Source: Frigidibacter sp. (GTDB taxonomy: Bacteria > Pseudomonadota > Alphaproteobacteria > Rhodobacterales > Rhodobacteraceae). From it: 64,000 bases of DNA. The stretch covers positions 186,001 to 250,000 of the forward strand of contig NZ_JAUYTT010000022.1 in assembly GCF_030695035.1 (NCBI RefSeq), read 5' to 3'. The notes beneath the pieces are model-generated. The model did no database searches. It worked only from the letters and a program-made list of their open reading frames with translations, and was not told the origin of the DNA. The position numbers were made by a program, and so were the translations under genes. Shown piece after piece: positions 12,295-20,823 of this stretch (positions within the stretch are counted from its first letter, which is position 1; each line of letters begins with the position of its first letter).

Positions 12295-12692
12295 TCGGTT
12301 GCTCCTTCCTCCACCGCCGTTGCTTCGGCGATCATCTGTTCCAGCAGCCCCCAGAAGAAGGCCTCGCCGGGATAGCCCTCGAGTCGCGACACTTCCTGCC
12401 CGTTCTTGGCCAGAACGAAGGTCGGCGTGAATTGCGGCTGCGAGACCACGGTCAGATCGGGCGGCAAGGGGTCCCGAATGTCAAGATGGACCAAGGGTGC
12501 AGCCTGGCCCTCTGCAGTGTTGGGATAGGCGGGGCCAACCTCGCGCTCCCATTGCAGGCAATAGGGGCAGCCCGGGCGCTCGAACATGTAAAGCTGCAGA
12601 TCCGCCAGCGCCGGTCCGGCCCATGCCAGAAGCGCCACCGCGGCGAGGGCGGCGCGCAAGGGCCGGAAGGTTCGGGGCGGGATGCGAAGCAT
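12291..12692 (-). CDS. soxS: SoxS, periplasmic thioredoxin-like protein
   Basis: 133 aa. The start is the ATG at 12692, preceded by AAGGTG; it places a signal peptide (1-30, ending PALA) at the N terminus. The mature part begins with a thioredoxin strand and the redox motif RPGCPYC (Cys42, Cys45), followed by the cis-Pro region QPQFTPTFVL. SoxS-type proteins keep the sulfur-carrying cysteine of SoxY reduced and active. It is divergent from soxV, and its stop overlaps the soxR start by 4 bp. Confidence 0.88.
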   Translation of the reverse strand: MLRIPPRTFRPLRAALAAVALLAWAGPALADLQLYMFERPGCPYCLQWEREVGPAYPNTAEGQAAPLVHLDIRDPLPPDLTVVSQPQFTPTFVLAKNGQEVSRLEGYPGEAFFWGLLEQMIAEATAVEEGATE

Positions 12693-12707
12693 GTTGACGG
12701 ACACCTT

Positions 12708-12723
12708 GATATATCGAAATATC
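12708..12723. promoter_or_regulatory. Candidate SoxR operator in the soxS-soxV divergent gap
   Basis: Inverted repeat GATAT (12708-12712) / ATATC (12719-12723) with a 6-bp centre, in an AT-rich patch between the divergent soxS and soxV genes. It shares the pattern GNNAT-N6-ATNNC with the repeat upstream of soxX. A possible rightward -35 (TTGACG, 12694-12699) lies just before it, so binding here could block both directions. Confidence 0.5.
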
Positions 12724-12789
12724 GTAAAGTGTTCTTGCCGGCGTGCAAGGACGTTCGGCGCCCGGGGAGGGGCGCCCCCGGAGGACCCT

Positions 12790-13533
12790 ATGCTGGACAT
12801 CACCTATGGCGGGGCGGCGCTGGCCGGACTGCTGTCCTTCCTGTCACCTTGCATCTTGCCGATGGTGCCGTTCTACCTGTGCTACATGGCCGGCATCTCG
12901 ATGCAGGAACTGCGCGGCGACGGAACCGGCGGGCTGCGCCCCGGCGCGCAGCGGCGGCTGGTGATCTCGGCCATCGCCTTCGCGTTTGGCGTCACCACCA
13001 TCTTCGTGCTGCTGGGGCTGGGGGCCACCGCGCTTGGCCAGGCCTTCATCCAGTGGAAGCAGCCGCTGTCCTATGTCGCGGCCGCCGTGCTGCTGGTCTT
13101 CGGCTTGCACTTCCTCGGCGTGATCCGGGTGCCCTTCCTCTACCGCGAGGCGCGGATCGAATCGAAAACCGAACCCACCACCCTTGTCGGCGCCTATGTC
13201 ATGGGCCTCGCCTTCGGCTTTGGCTGGACCCCCTGCGTCGGCCCGGCGCTGGCGGCGATCCTGTTCGTCGCCTCGGGCAGCGGTGACCTGCTGCGTGGCG
13301 GCCTTCTGCTGCTGGTCTACGGCCTGTCGATGACCATGCCCTTCGTGGTCGCAGCCCTGTTCGCGCGGCCCTTCCTTGGATGGGTCGCCCGCAACCGCCG
13401 CTATCTGGGCTTCGTCGAAAAGGCGATGGGGGTGATGCTGATCGTCTTCGCCGTCCTGATCGCCACCAACTCCGTCAACTACATCGCCGATTTCATGATC
13501 CGCAATTTCGACTGGAGCGGCACCCTCAAGTGA
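12790..13533 (+). CDS. soxV: SoxV, CcdA-type membrane thiol-disulfide transporter
   Basis: 247 aa, start at the ATG at 12790 with CGGAGGA seven bases upstream. Six membrane segments of the DsbD/CcdA fold are visible. The two redox cysteines are Cys21 in SFLSPCILPMVPFYLCY and Cys149 in FGFGWTPCVGPALA. SoxV passes electrons from cytoplasmic thioredoxin across the membrane to SoxW (and indirectly to the SoxYZ system). It is the first gene of the rightward sox arm; soxW follows after 35 bp. Confidence 0.92.
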   Translation: MLDITYGGAALAGLLSFLSPCILPMVPFYLCYMAGISMQELRGDGTGGLRPGAQRRLVISAIAFAFGVTTIFVLLGLGATALGQAFIQWKQPLSYVAAAVLLVFGLHFLGVIRVPFLYREARIESKTEPTTLVGAYVMGLAFGFGWTPCVGPALAAILFVASGSGDLLRGGLLLLVYGLSMTMPFVVAALFARPFLGWVARNRRYLGFVEKAMGVMLIVFAVLIATNSVNYIADFMIRNFDWSGTLK

Positions 13534-13568
13534 CCGCCGGCCCGAAGTGACCGCCGGAAGGAGAGACC

Positions 13569-14123
13569 ATGCGCCATCTGCTGACTGCCCTCATCATTGC
13601 CCTCGCCCTGCCTGCCGCCGCCGCCCCGATCGGCGATGACGGGCTGCACAAGCCCGACTGGCTCCGCGATACCTTCAAGGACATGCGCGAAGACCTTGCC
13701 GAGGCCAATGCCGAGGGCAAGCGCCTGCTGATCACCTTCGAACAGCGCGGCTGCATCTATTGCGCCGAGATGCATGAGAAGGTGTTCCCCGACCCCAGGA
13801 TCGACGCGCTGATCCGCGAGAAGTACTTCGTGGTGCAGATGAACCTCTTCGGCGATGTCGAGGTGACCGATTTCGACGGCACGGTGCTGCCGGAAAAAGA
13901 GATGGCGGTGCGCTGGGGCGTGGTGTTCACGCCGACGCTGATCTTCCTGCCCGAAGAGGTGCCCGAGGACACGACCGCCGCCAAGGCCGCCGTGGTGATG
14001 ATGCCGGGCGCCTTTGGCACCGGCACGACCGAGGCGCTGCTGACCTGGGTCTCGGACCACGGATATGACAGCGGCGAGCATTTTCAGAAATATCTGGCCC
14101 GCCATCTGGCCGAGCAGAACTGA
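13569..14123 (+). CDS. soxW: SoxW, periplasmic thioredoxin
   Basis: 184 aa with a signal peptide (1-19, ending AAAA-P). The thioredoxin-like domain has the redox motif EQRGCIYCAEMH (Cys62, Cys65) and a cis-Pro segment VVFTPTLIFLPEE. It is the expected partner of SoxV: electrons delivered across the membrane reduce SoxW in the periplasm. A GGAAGGAGAG ribosome site precedes the ATG. The 110-bp gap after it holds the promoter and operator of soxX-H. Confidence 0.9.
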   Translation: MRHLLTALIIALALPAAAAPIGDDGLHKPDWLRDTFKDMREDLAEANAEGKRLLITFEQRGCIYCAEMHEKVFPDPRIDALIREKYFVVQMNLFGDVEVTDFDGTVLPEKEMAVRWGVVFTPTLIFLPEEVPEDTTAAKAAVVMMPGAFGTGTTEALLTWVSDHGYDSGEHFQKYLARHLAEQN

Positions 14124-14161
14124 CCCGCGGCAAATGCTGCACCTGCGAGACATGCAATAAT

Positions 14162-14179
14162 CGCAATATAACGATTGCG
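14162..14179. promoter_or_regulatory. Candidate soxX promoter -10 inside a SoxR-like operator
   Basis: Perfect inverted repeat CGCAAT (14162-14167) / ATTGCG (14174-14179) around a 6-bp centre. A good -10 element, TATAAC (14167-14172), sits across the centre, with a weak -35 candidate near 14143-14148. A repressor on this repeat would cover the promoter of the main sox operon. It matches GNNAT-N6-ATNNC, the pattern also found between soxS and soxV. Confidence 0.55.
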
Positions 14180-14233
14180 CGACATATCGTCTCTCGCCTA
14201 CAGTCCGAGTCGGGAGAATTCAGGGAGGATCAC

Positions 14234-14731
14234 ATGAAGAGCCACGTTGCGCACTGGGCCATGGCCCCCGCGCTCGCAGCCGCGCTCGCAGCCGCGCTCG
14301 CAGCCCTGCCCGCGGCCGCCGAGACGGCTCCGGGAGGTGTCGCCTTCGACGGGGGCGCGGTTGCGGCCTCGCTGACCGGCGCGCCGGGCGATGCGACCGC
14401 CGGAGCCACGGTCATGACCACCAATGCCTTGGGAAACTGCGTCGCCTGCCACGAGCTGGCGGCGATGCCCGAGGTGCAGTTCCAGGGGAATATCGGCCCG
14501 GCGCTCGACGGCGCTGCCGACCGCTGGACCGAGGCCGAACTGCGCGGCCTGGTCGTCAATGCCAAGCTGACCTTCGAGGGAACGATGATGCCGGCCTTCT
14601 ACAAGACCGACGGCTTCATCCGTCCCGGCGACGGCTACACCGGCAAGGCCCCCACGGCCGAGCTTCCACCCGTCCTGACCGCACAGCAGGTCGAGGATGT
14701 CGTGGCCTATCTCCTGACGCTCAAAGAGTGA
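14234..14731 (+). CDS. soxX: SoxX, monoheme cytochrome c of SoxAX
   Basis: 165 aa with a long signal peptide (1-29). One c-type heme site, GNCVACHE (Cys69, Cys72, His73); the distal Met ligand is probably Met118 or Met119 in FEGTMMPAFYK. SoxX pairs with SoxA to form the heterodimer that oxidatively links thiosulfate to the cysteine of SoxY. The signal peptide contains three perfect 12-bp tandem copies (14269-14304) encoding ALAA repeats. A GGGAGGA ribosome site lies before the ATG. Confidence 0.93.
   Translation: MKSHVAHWAMAPALAAALAAALAALPAAAETAPGGVAFDGGAVAASLTGAPGDATAGATVMTTNALGNCVACHELAAMPEVQFQGNIGPALDGAADRWTEAELRGLVVNAKLTFEGTMMPAFYKTDGFIRPGDGYTGKAPTAELPPVLTAQQVEDVVAYLLTLKE
14269..14304 (+). 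repeat. Three perfect 12-bp tandem repeats in the soxX signal-peptide coding region
   Basis: The unit CGCGCTCGCAGC occurs three times without mismatch. Each copy adds four residues (Ala-Leu-Ala-Ala type) to the hydrophobic core of the SoxX signal peptide, so copy number can change without breaking the frame. Confidence 0.9.
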
Positions 14732-14762
14732 CAGGGGCGGGCCGAACCAGTTCGAGGAGGAC

Positions 14763-15182
14763 ATGATGAACATTACCAGACGCAACGCCCTCGCGCTCGG
14801 CCTTGGCGGCCTTGCCGTCGCGGCGCTGCCGCTGCCGGCCCGCGCCGCTGTCGAGGATGCGGTCGCGGCCTTTACCGGCGGGGCCGCACCCGGCACCGGC
14901 GGCATCACCCTGACCGCACCCGAGATCGCCGAGAACGGCAACACCGTGCCGGTGGCCGTCGATGCCCCCGGCGCCGTGTCGATCATCGTGCTGGCGGCCG
15001 GCAACCCCGAGCCGGAAGTGGCGACCTTCACCTTCGGCCCCGCCGCAGGCTCGCAGATGGCCTCGACCCGGATCCGCCTGGCCAAGACGCAGGATGTGAT
15101 CGCCATCGCCAAGATGCCCGATGGCAGCTTCGTGCAGGCGCAATCCACCGTGAAGGTCACCATCGGCGGCTGCGGCGGCTGA
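14763..15182 (+). CDS. soxY: SoxY, sulfur-carrier subunit of SoxYZ
   Basis: 139 aa. An N-terminal Tat-like signal (NITRRNALALGLGG) is followed by an Ala-rich cleavage region. The protein ends with the defining swinging-arm motif GGCGG, whose Cys137 carries the thiosulfate or sulfane adduct through the Sox cycle. The start could be either of two adjacent ATGs (14763 or 14766); GAGGA precedes them. soxZ follows after 22 bp; SoxZ has no signal of its own and is exported with SoxY as a complex. Confidence 0.95.
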   Translation: MMNITRRNALALGLGGLAVAALPLPARAAVEDAVAAFTGGAAPGTGGITLTAPEIAENGNTVPVAVDAPGAVSIIVLAAGNPEPEVATFTFGPAAGSQMASTRIRLAKTQDVIAIAKMPDGSFVQAQSTVKVTIGGCGG

Positions 15183-15204
15183 TCCCGGTTATTGGAGAGA
15201 AACA

Positions 15205-15534
15205 ATGGCAAACGATGTAAAACCCCGCGTCAAGGTGCCGAAATCGGCGGCCGCCGGCGAGGTGGTGACGCTCAAGACCCTGATCAGCCACCCGATGGAA
15301 TCCGGCCAGCGCAAGAACGCCGATGGCACGCTGATCCCGCGGTCGATCATCAACCGCTTCACCTGTGATTTCAACGGTGTGAACGTGATTGACATCGCTA
15401 TCGACCCGGCGGTTTCGACCAACCCCTACTTCGAATTTGACGCGAAGGTCGATGCGGCCGGCGAGTTCAAGTTCACCTGGTATGACGATGACGGCTCTGT
15501 CTACGAGGATGCGAAGCCGATTGAGATCGCCTGA
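15205..15534 (+). CDS. soxZ: SoxZ, partner subunit of SoxYZ
   Basis: 109 aa, no signal peptide. Family marks are KVPKSAAAGEVVTLKTLISHPMESGQRK at the N terminus (split here by no gaps in the reading frame), PRSIINRFTC in the middle, and a C-terminal FTWYDDDGSVYE strand. It folds as an immunoglobulin-like partner of SoxY and shapes the site where Sox enzymes meet the sulfur carrier. It is exported through SoxY's Tat signal. GGAGAG precedes the ATG. Confidence 0.95.
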   Translation: MANDVKPRVKVPKSAAAGEVVTLKTLISHPMESGQRKNADGTLIPRSIINRFTCDFNGVNVIDIAIDPAVSTNPYFEFDAKVDAAGEFKFTWYDDDGSVYEDAKPIEIA

Positions 15535-15640
15535 TCAGGGCGGCGGGATCAAGACGGCGGGCGCGAATGGGAGCGCGCGACCAAGGACAGACCATCCGCG
15601 CCAGGCGCGCGGGCGGTCCCACCCAGGGAGGATGAGAAAG

Positions 15641-16504
15641 ATGCGACTGCCTTACCGCAGCAAACTTGCCGCCGCCTCCGTGCTGGCCGTTCTGGCCGCC
15701 GGTGCCGTGCTGGCCGACCCGAGCCCGGATGCGGAACTGGTCGTGAACGAAGACATTGAACTGGTGACGCGCGTCGCGCCCGGTCCTGCCGTGGAGGGTG
15801 TGCTGACCGAGGTCTATTCGGGTTGGCTCTACCGCGAGACCGAGACCCGCGCGATGCAGATGGACGACTTCGACAACCCCGCGATGGTCTTTGCCGATCA
15901 GGGCCTCGACATGTGGGATACGGTCGACGGGACCGAGGGCAAGAGCTGCGCCTCCTGCCACGAGGGCATCGAAAGCATGAAGGGTGTTCGCACCTCGATG
16001 CCGAAGATGAACGGCGCCGCGACGGATCTTTGGTCGATGGAGAACTTCATCAACGATTGCCGCACCAACCGGATGGGTGCCGAAGCCTGGAAGTGGAACA
16101 GCAACGACATGAAGAACATGACCTCGGCCATCTCGCTGCAATCGCGCGGAGAGCCGATGAAAGTGTCCGTCGAAGGTGCCGCGGCGGATTGGTGGGAGCG
16201 GGGGAAGGAAATCTACTACACCCGCTACGGCCAGCTCGAACTCGCCTGCGCCAACTGCCACGAGGTCAATGCCGGCAACATGATCCGGGCTGACCATCTC
16301 AGCCAGGGCCAGATCAACGGCTTCCCGACCTACCGCCTGAAAGACGCGGGCGTCGTATCGATCCACCAGCGCTTCGTCGGCTGCGTGCGCGATACCCGCG
16401 CCGAAACCTTCGCCGCCGGCTCGGAAGAGTTCCGCGCGCTGGAGCTTTACGTCGCTTCGCGCGGCGAAGGGCTTTCGATCGAGGGCGTCTCGGTCCGTCC
16501 GTAA
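15641..16504 (+). CDS. soxA: SoxA, diheme cytochrome c of SoxAX
   Basis: 287 aa. The ATG at 15641 is chosen because GGGAGGA lies about nine bases upstream; another ATG nine bases earlier overlaps that ribosome site. Signal peptide 1-25. Two heme motifs, CASCH (103-107) and CANCH (203-207), make this the diheme Paracoccus-type SoxA. Cys248 in RFVGCVRDTRAETF is the active-site cysteine expected to form the cysteine persulfide ligand of the catalytic heme; Cys140 probably joins a structural disulfide. Forms SoxAX with the soxX product. Confidence 0.94.
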   Translation: MRLPYRSKLAAASVLAVLAAGAVLADPSPDAELVVNEDIELVTRVAPGPAVEGVLTEVYSGWLYRETETRAMQMDDFDNPAMVFADQGLDMWDTVDGTEGKSCASCHEGIESMKGVRTSMPKMNGAATDLWSMENFINDCRTNRMGAEAWKWNSNDMKNMTSAISLQSRGEPMKVSVEGAAADWWERGKEIYYTRYGQLELACANCHEVNAGNMIRADHLSQGQINGFPTYRLKDAGVVSIHQRFVGCVRDTRAETFAAGSEEFRALELYVASRGEGLSIEGVSVRP

Positions 16505-16514
16505 TCCCCACGGT

Positions 16515-16571
16515 GCCCGGCGCAAAGGCGCCGGGCCCTTCTGACAATCGGCGGCGCGCAGCAGCGCCGCC
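16515..16571. other. Two tandem perfect hairpins between soxA and soxB
   Basis: First hairpin: 16515-16523 (GCCCGGCGC) with 16528-16536, loop AAAG. Second: 16550-16557 (GGCGGCGC) with 16564-16571, loop GCAGCA. Neither is followed by a run of T, so they look more like mRNA-processing or stability structures than terminators. A further weaker CGCGC/GCGCG pair lies near 16605. They fill the 155-bp soxA-soxB gap. Confidence 0.6.
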
Positions 16572-16659
16572 AAGCCAGCCTAAGACCTTGGGCGACCCGC
16601 CCGGCGCGCTCTTTGCGCGGCCGGCCCCGGCTTGCCGATGATGATGGAGCGACATTGAG

Positions 16660-18351
16660 ATGATTTCCCGCCGCGAGTTCCTTCAGGCCAGCATGGCCGC
16701 CTCGGCCCTCTGGGGCGCGTCAGGCTTTGGCAACTGGTCGAAACTGGCGGCGCAGCAGGTGCTGACCCAGGATCAGCTGCTGCAGTTCGACGATTTCGGC
16801 AACCTGACGCTGATCCACATCACCGACATCCACGCCCAGCTGAAGCCGATCTGGTTCCGCGAGCCCGAGATCAACATCGGCGTGGGCGAGGCGACGGGCA
16901 AGCCGCCGCATGTGACCGGCAAGGACTTCCTCAAGATGTTCGGCCTGCCCCCCGGCTCGCCCGATGCCTATGCGCTGACCCATGACGATTTCACCGCGCT
17001 GGCCCGCAGCTATGGCCGGATGGGCGGCATGGACCGGGTGGCAACCGTGGTAAAGGCGATCCGCGCCGCCCGCCCCGACTCGATCCTGCTCGACGGCGGC
17101 GATACCTGGCACGGCTCGATGACCTCGCTGGCCACCAAGGGCCAGGACATGGTCGATGTGATGAACGCGCTCGGCACCGAGGCGATGACCTCGCATTGGG
17201 AATGGACCCTTGGCCAGGACCGGGTGAAGGAAATCGTCGAAACGCTGCCCTTCCCCTTCCTCGGCGCCAACATCTTCGACGCGGAATGGGACGAGCCCGC
17301 CTTCGAGCCCTACCACATCTTCGAAAAGGCAGGCCTGCAGATCGCCGTCATCGGCCAGGCCTTCCCCTACATGCCCATCGCCAACCCCAAATGGATGTTC
17401 CCCGACTACTCCTTCGGCATCCGCGAGGAGCGGATGCAAGAGGTGGTGGACGAGGTCCGCGGCATGGGCGTCGATCTGGTCGTCTGCCTCTCGCATAACG
17501 GCTTCGACGTCGACCGCAAGATGGCCGGCCGGGTCAAGGGCATCGACGTGATCCTGACCGGCCACACCCATGACGCCATCCCCGAACCCGTGCTGGTAGG
17601 CGAGACGATCCTCATCGCCTCGGGCTCCAACGGCAAGTTTGTCAGCCGCGTCGATCTCGACGTGCGCGACGGCCGCATGATGGGTTTCCGCCACAAGCTG
17701 ATCCCAATCTTCTCGGACGTGATCACCCCCGATCCCGACATGGCCGCGCTGATCGACACCGGCCGCGCGCCCTTCAAGGACCAGCTGGAAGAGGTGGTCG
17801 GCCAGACCGAAAGCCTCCTCTACCGCCGCGGCAATTTCAACGGCACCTGGGATGACCTGATCTGCGACGCGATCCGCTCGGAACGCGACAGCCAGATCGC
17901 CATGTCGCCGGGCGTCCGCTGGGGCCCCTCGCTGCTGCCGGGCGATCCGATCACCCGCGAGGATATCCACAACGCCACCTCGATGACCTATGGCGAATGC
18001 TACCGGACCGAGATGACCGGCGAGACGATCCTGACCATCCTCGAGGATGTGGCCGACAACATCTTCAATACCGATCCCTATTACCAGCAGGGCGGCGACA
18101 TGGTCCGCGTCGGCGGGCTTGGCTACCATATCGACATCTCCAAACCCATCGGCAGCCGCATCTCGAACATGACGCTGGTGGATACCGGCGAGGCGGTCGA
18201 GGCGTCGAAATCCTACACCGTCGCCGGCTGGGCCAGCGTCAACGAAGGCACCGAAGGCCCGCAGATCTGGGACGTGGTCGAGGCGCATCTGCGCAAGATC
18301 GGCACCGTGAAACTGACCCCCAACACCTCGGTCGTCGTCACCGGCACCTGA
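16660..18351 (+). CDS. soxB: SoxB, sulfate thiol esterase
   Basis: 563 aa. Twin-Arg signal ISRREFLQASMAASAL at the N terminus. Belongs to the 5'-nucleotidase/metallophosphatase superfamily: DIHAQ (Asp56, His58) begins the metal site, followed by LLDGGDTWHGS, LSHNGFD and GHTHDA. SoxB uses two Mn ions to release sulfate from the SoxY-bound S-sulfonate. Length and motifs are standard. It is preceded by the hairpin-rich soxA-soxB gap. Confidence 0.95.
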   Translation: MISRREFLQASMAASALWGASGFGNWSKLAAQQVLTQDQLLQFDDFGNLTLIHITDIHAQLKPIWFREPEINIGVGEATGKPPHVTGKDFLKMFGLPPGSPDAYALTHDDFTALARSYGRMGGMDRVATVVKAIRAARPDSILLDGGDTWHGSMTSLATKGQDMVDVMNALGTEAMTSHWEWTLGQDRVKEIVETLPFPFLGANIFDAEWDEPAFEPYHIFEKAGLQIAVIGQAFPYMPIANPKWMFPDYSFGIREERMQEVVDEVRGMGVDLVVCLSHNGFDVDRKMAGRVKGIDVILTGHTHDAIPEPVLVGETILIASGSNGKFVSRVDLDVRDGRMMGFRHKLIPIFSDVITPDPDMAALIDTGRAPFKDQLEEVVGQTESLLYRRGNFNGTWDDLICDAIRSERDSQIAMSPGVRWGPSLLPGDPITREDIHNATSMTYGECYRTEMTGETILTILEDVADNIFNTDPYYQQGGDMVRVGGLGYHIDISKPIGSRISNMTLVDTGEAVEASKSYTVAGWASVNEGTEGPQIWDVVEAHLRKIGTVKLTPNTSVVVTGT

Positions 18352-18442
18352 GGCATCAGCTTTGCGCTGCTGCCCAAGGGCGGCCGGCGTGTTCCGCAAC
18401 CCGGCCCGCACCAAGGACCGGAGACAGTAAGGAGAGTTTGTC

Positions 18443-19732
18443 ATGACTGACGAACCCGAAACCACAAAGGCCGCGCCGCAGATCGCCACCACGCGCCGGG
18501 GCTTCCTCGGCGCCGGCGTCGCGGCCGGTGGGGCCCTGCTTGGGGCCGGCGCTGCCCGCGCCGCGGGGCCAGACCCGCTGATCACCGAGGTGCAACCTTG
18601 GGCGCAGGGCCTTGGCGACGGCGTCGATGCCAGCCCCTACGGCCTGCCGATCCGCTTTGAGGGCGACGTGGTGCGCCGCAATGTCGAATGGCTGACCGCC
18701 GACACCATTTCTTCGATCAACTTCACCCCGATCCACGCGCTTGACGGCACCATCACCCCGCAGGGCTGCGCCTTCGAGCGGCACCATTCCGGCGCCATTG
18801 AGCTGGCGAAGGAGGATTACCGCCTGATGATCAACGGGCTGGTCGATACCCCGCTGATCTTCACCTATGCGGATCTGGAGCGTTTCCCGCGCGAGACGCG
18901 CACCTACTTCCTGGAATGCGCCGCCAATACCGGGATGGAATGGGCCGGCAGCCAGCTGAACGGCGCGCAGTTCACCCATGGCATGATCCACAACATGGAT
19001 TATACCGGCGTGCCGCTGCGGCTGCTGCTGGAAGAGGCCGGGGTCAAGCCCGAGGGCAAGTGGGTGCTGGTCGAGGGCGCCGATGCCTCCTCGAACGGCC
19101 GCTCAATCCCGCTGGAAAAGGCGATGGACGATTGCCTCGTCGCCTTCAAGGCCAATGGCGAGGCGCTGCGCAAGGAACATGGCTATCCCGTCCGGCTCTG
19201 CGTGCCGGGCTGGGAGGGCAACATGTGGATCAAATGGCTGCGCCGCATCGAAGTTGGCGACCAGCCGTGGGAGCAGCGCGAGGAAACCTCGAAATACACC
19301 GACACGCTGGCCGATGGCACCTCGCGCAAGTTCACTTGGGTCATGGATGCCAAATCCATCGTCACCAGCCCCAGCCCGCAGATGCCGATCAAGCACGGCC
19401 CCGGCCCGCTGGTCATCACCGGCCTCGCCTGGTCGGGCCGCGGCGCGATCACCCGCGTCGATGTCACCGTCGATGGCGGCAAGACCTGGATGCCCGCCCG
19501 CCTTGCTGCGCCGGGGCAGGACATGGCGGTCAGCCGCTTCTACCTCGACCATGTCTGGGACGGATCGGAAATGCTGGTGCAATCGCGGGCCATCGATTCC
19601 ACCGGCTATGTGCAGCCGACCAAGACAGAGCTGCGGGACTTCCGCGGCCTGAACTCGATCTATCACAACAACTGCATCCAGACCTGGTGGGTGAAGGCGA
19701 ACGGGGAGGCGGAGAATGTCGAAGTTTCGTAA
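18443..19732 (+). CDS. soxC: SoxC, molybdoprotein subunit of sulfane dehydrogenase
   Basis: 429 aa. Tat signal TTRRGFLGAGVAAGGALL (16-33). Sulfite oxidase fold, with the Mo-ligating Cys159 in TYFLECAANTGMEW and a C-terminal dimerisation domain. Together with SoxD it removes six electrons from the SoxY-bound sulfane sulfur, so the presence of soxCD means that thiosulfate can be fully oxidised to sulfate without stored sulfur globules. The 3' end overlaps soxD by 17 bp. Confidence 0.95.
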   Translation: MTDEPETTKAAPQIATTRRGFLGAGVAAGGALLGAGAARAAGPDPLITEVQPWAQGLGDGVDASPYGLPIRFEGDVVRRNVEWLTADTISSINFTPIHALDGTITPQGCAFERHHSGAIELAKEDYRLMINGLVDTPLIFTYADLERFPRETRTYFLECAANTGMEWAGSQLNGAQFTHGMIHNMDYTGVPLRLLLEEAGVKPEGKWVLVEGADASSNGRSIPLEKAMDDCLVAFKANGEALRKEHGYPVRLCVPGWEGNMWIKWLRRIEVGDQPWEQREETSKYTDTLADGTSRKFTWVMDAKSIVTSPSPQMPIKHGPGPLVITGLAWSGRGAITRVDVTVDGGKTWMPARLAAPGQDMAVSRFYLDHVWDGSEMLVQSRAIDSTGYVQPTKTELRDFRGLNSIYHNNCIQTWWVKANGEAENVEVS

Positions 19733-20822
19733 ACGGGTGATCGGCACCCTCCTCGCTTCGAGCCTCGCCTCCGGCCTGTTGGCGACCCCAGCGCTGGCCC
19801 AAAAGATCGGCCTCGGCCGCGCGGCCCTTCCCGAAGAGGTCGCTGCCTGGGACCATGACGTGCGCCCTGACGGGCTCGGCCTGCCCGAAGGGTCGGGCGA
19901 CGTGCTGACCGGGGAGGAGCTGTTCTCGGAATCCTGTGCCGTCTGCCATGGCGAGTTTGCCGAAGGCGTGGACAACTGGCCCAAGCTGGCTGGCGGCATG
20001 GGCACGCTGGACCGCGACGATCCCTTGAAGACCGTGGGCTCCTACTGGCCCTATCTGTCGACCACCTGGGATTACGTCCATCGCTCGATGCCCTTCGGCA
20101 ATGCGCAGTCGCTGAGCAATGACGACGTCTATGCCATCGTCGCCTATATCCTCTACTCCAACGATCTTGTGGACGATGACTTCGTATTGTCGAAAGAGAC
20201 CTTTACCGAGGTCGAGATGCCCAATGCCGGCGGCTTCATCCTCGACGACCGCGACACCACCGAACTGCCGGCCTTCATCCGCGAGCCCTGCATGACGGAG
20301 TGCAAGGACAGCGTGGAGATCACCGCCCATGCCACTGTGCTGGACGTGACGCCGAACGACACCACCGATGACGGCCCCGTGGCCGAGGTTGTCGTTGCGA
20401 CGGCCGAAGAGCCCGTGCCGGAAGCTGCCGTGGCCGAGCCCGCGCCGGAAGCTGCTGCCGAGCCGGCGGCCGAGACACCCGCCGACACCGCCGCAGCCGA
20501 TCCCGAACTGGTCGCGGCGGGCGAGAAGGTGTTCAAGAAATGCGCCGCCTGCCACAAGGTCGGTGACGGCGCCAAGAACGCCGTGGGTCCGGTGCTGAAC
20601 GGCATCGTCGGCCGCGCGGCCGGAACGGTCGAGGGCTTCAAGTATTCCAAGCCGATGCTGGATGCTGGGGCCGGGGGTCTTGTCTGGACCCATGACGAGC
20701 TGAGCGCCTATCTCGCCGATCCCAAGGGCTATATGCCGAAGAACAAGATGTCCTTCGCGGGCCTCAAGAAGGACAGCGACCTTCAGGCGGTGATCGCGTA
20801 CCTCTCGACCTTCGGTCAATGA
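19716..20822 (+). CDS. soxD: SoxD, diheme cytochrome c subunit of sulfane dehydrogenase
   Basis: 368 aa. Signal peptide 1-28 (TPALAQ). First heme domain with CAVCH (74-78); second with CAACH (276-280). The two are joined by a low-complexity Ala/Pro/Glu linker (about 220-262), as in Paracoccus SoxD. The C-terminal heme domain (VGPVLNGIVGRAAGT, KYSKPM) resembles cytochrome c550 and also the first domain of the SoxE protein encoded next, suggesting duplication. SoxD accepts electrons from SoxC. Confidence 0.94.
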   Translation: MSKFRKRVIGTLLASSLASGLLATPALAQKIGLGRAALPEEVAAWDHDVRPDGLGLPEGSGDVLTGEELFSESCAVCHGEFAEGVDNWPKLAGGMGTLDRDDPLKTVGSYWPYLSTTWDYVHRSMPFGNAQSLSNDDVYAIVAYILYSNDLVDDDFVLSKETFTEVEMPNAGGFILDDRDTTELPAFIREPCMTECKDSVEITAHATVLDVTPNDTTDDGPVAEVVVATAEEPVPEAAVAEPAPEAAAEPAAETPADTAAADPELVAAGEKVFKKCAACHKVGDGAKNAVGPVLNGIVGRAAGTVEGFKYSKPMLDAGAGGLVWTHDELSAYLADPKGYMPKNKMSFAGLKKDSDLQAVIAYLSTFGQ

Positions 20823-20823
20823 C

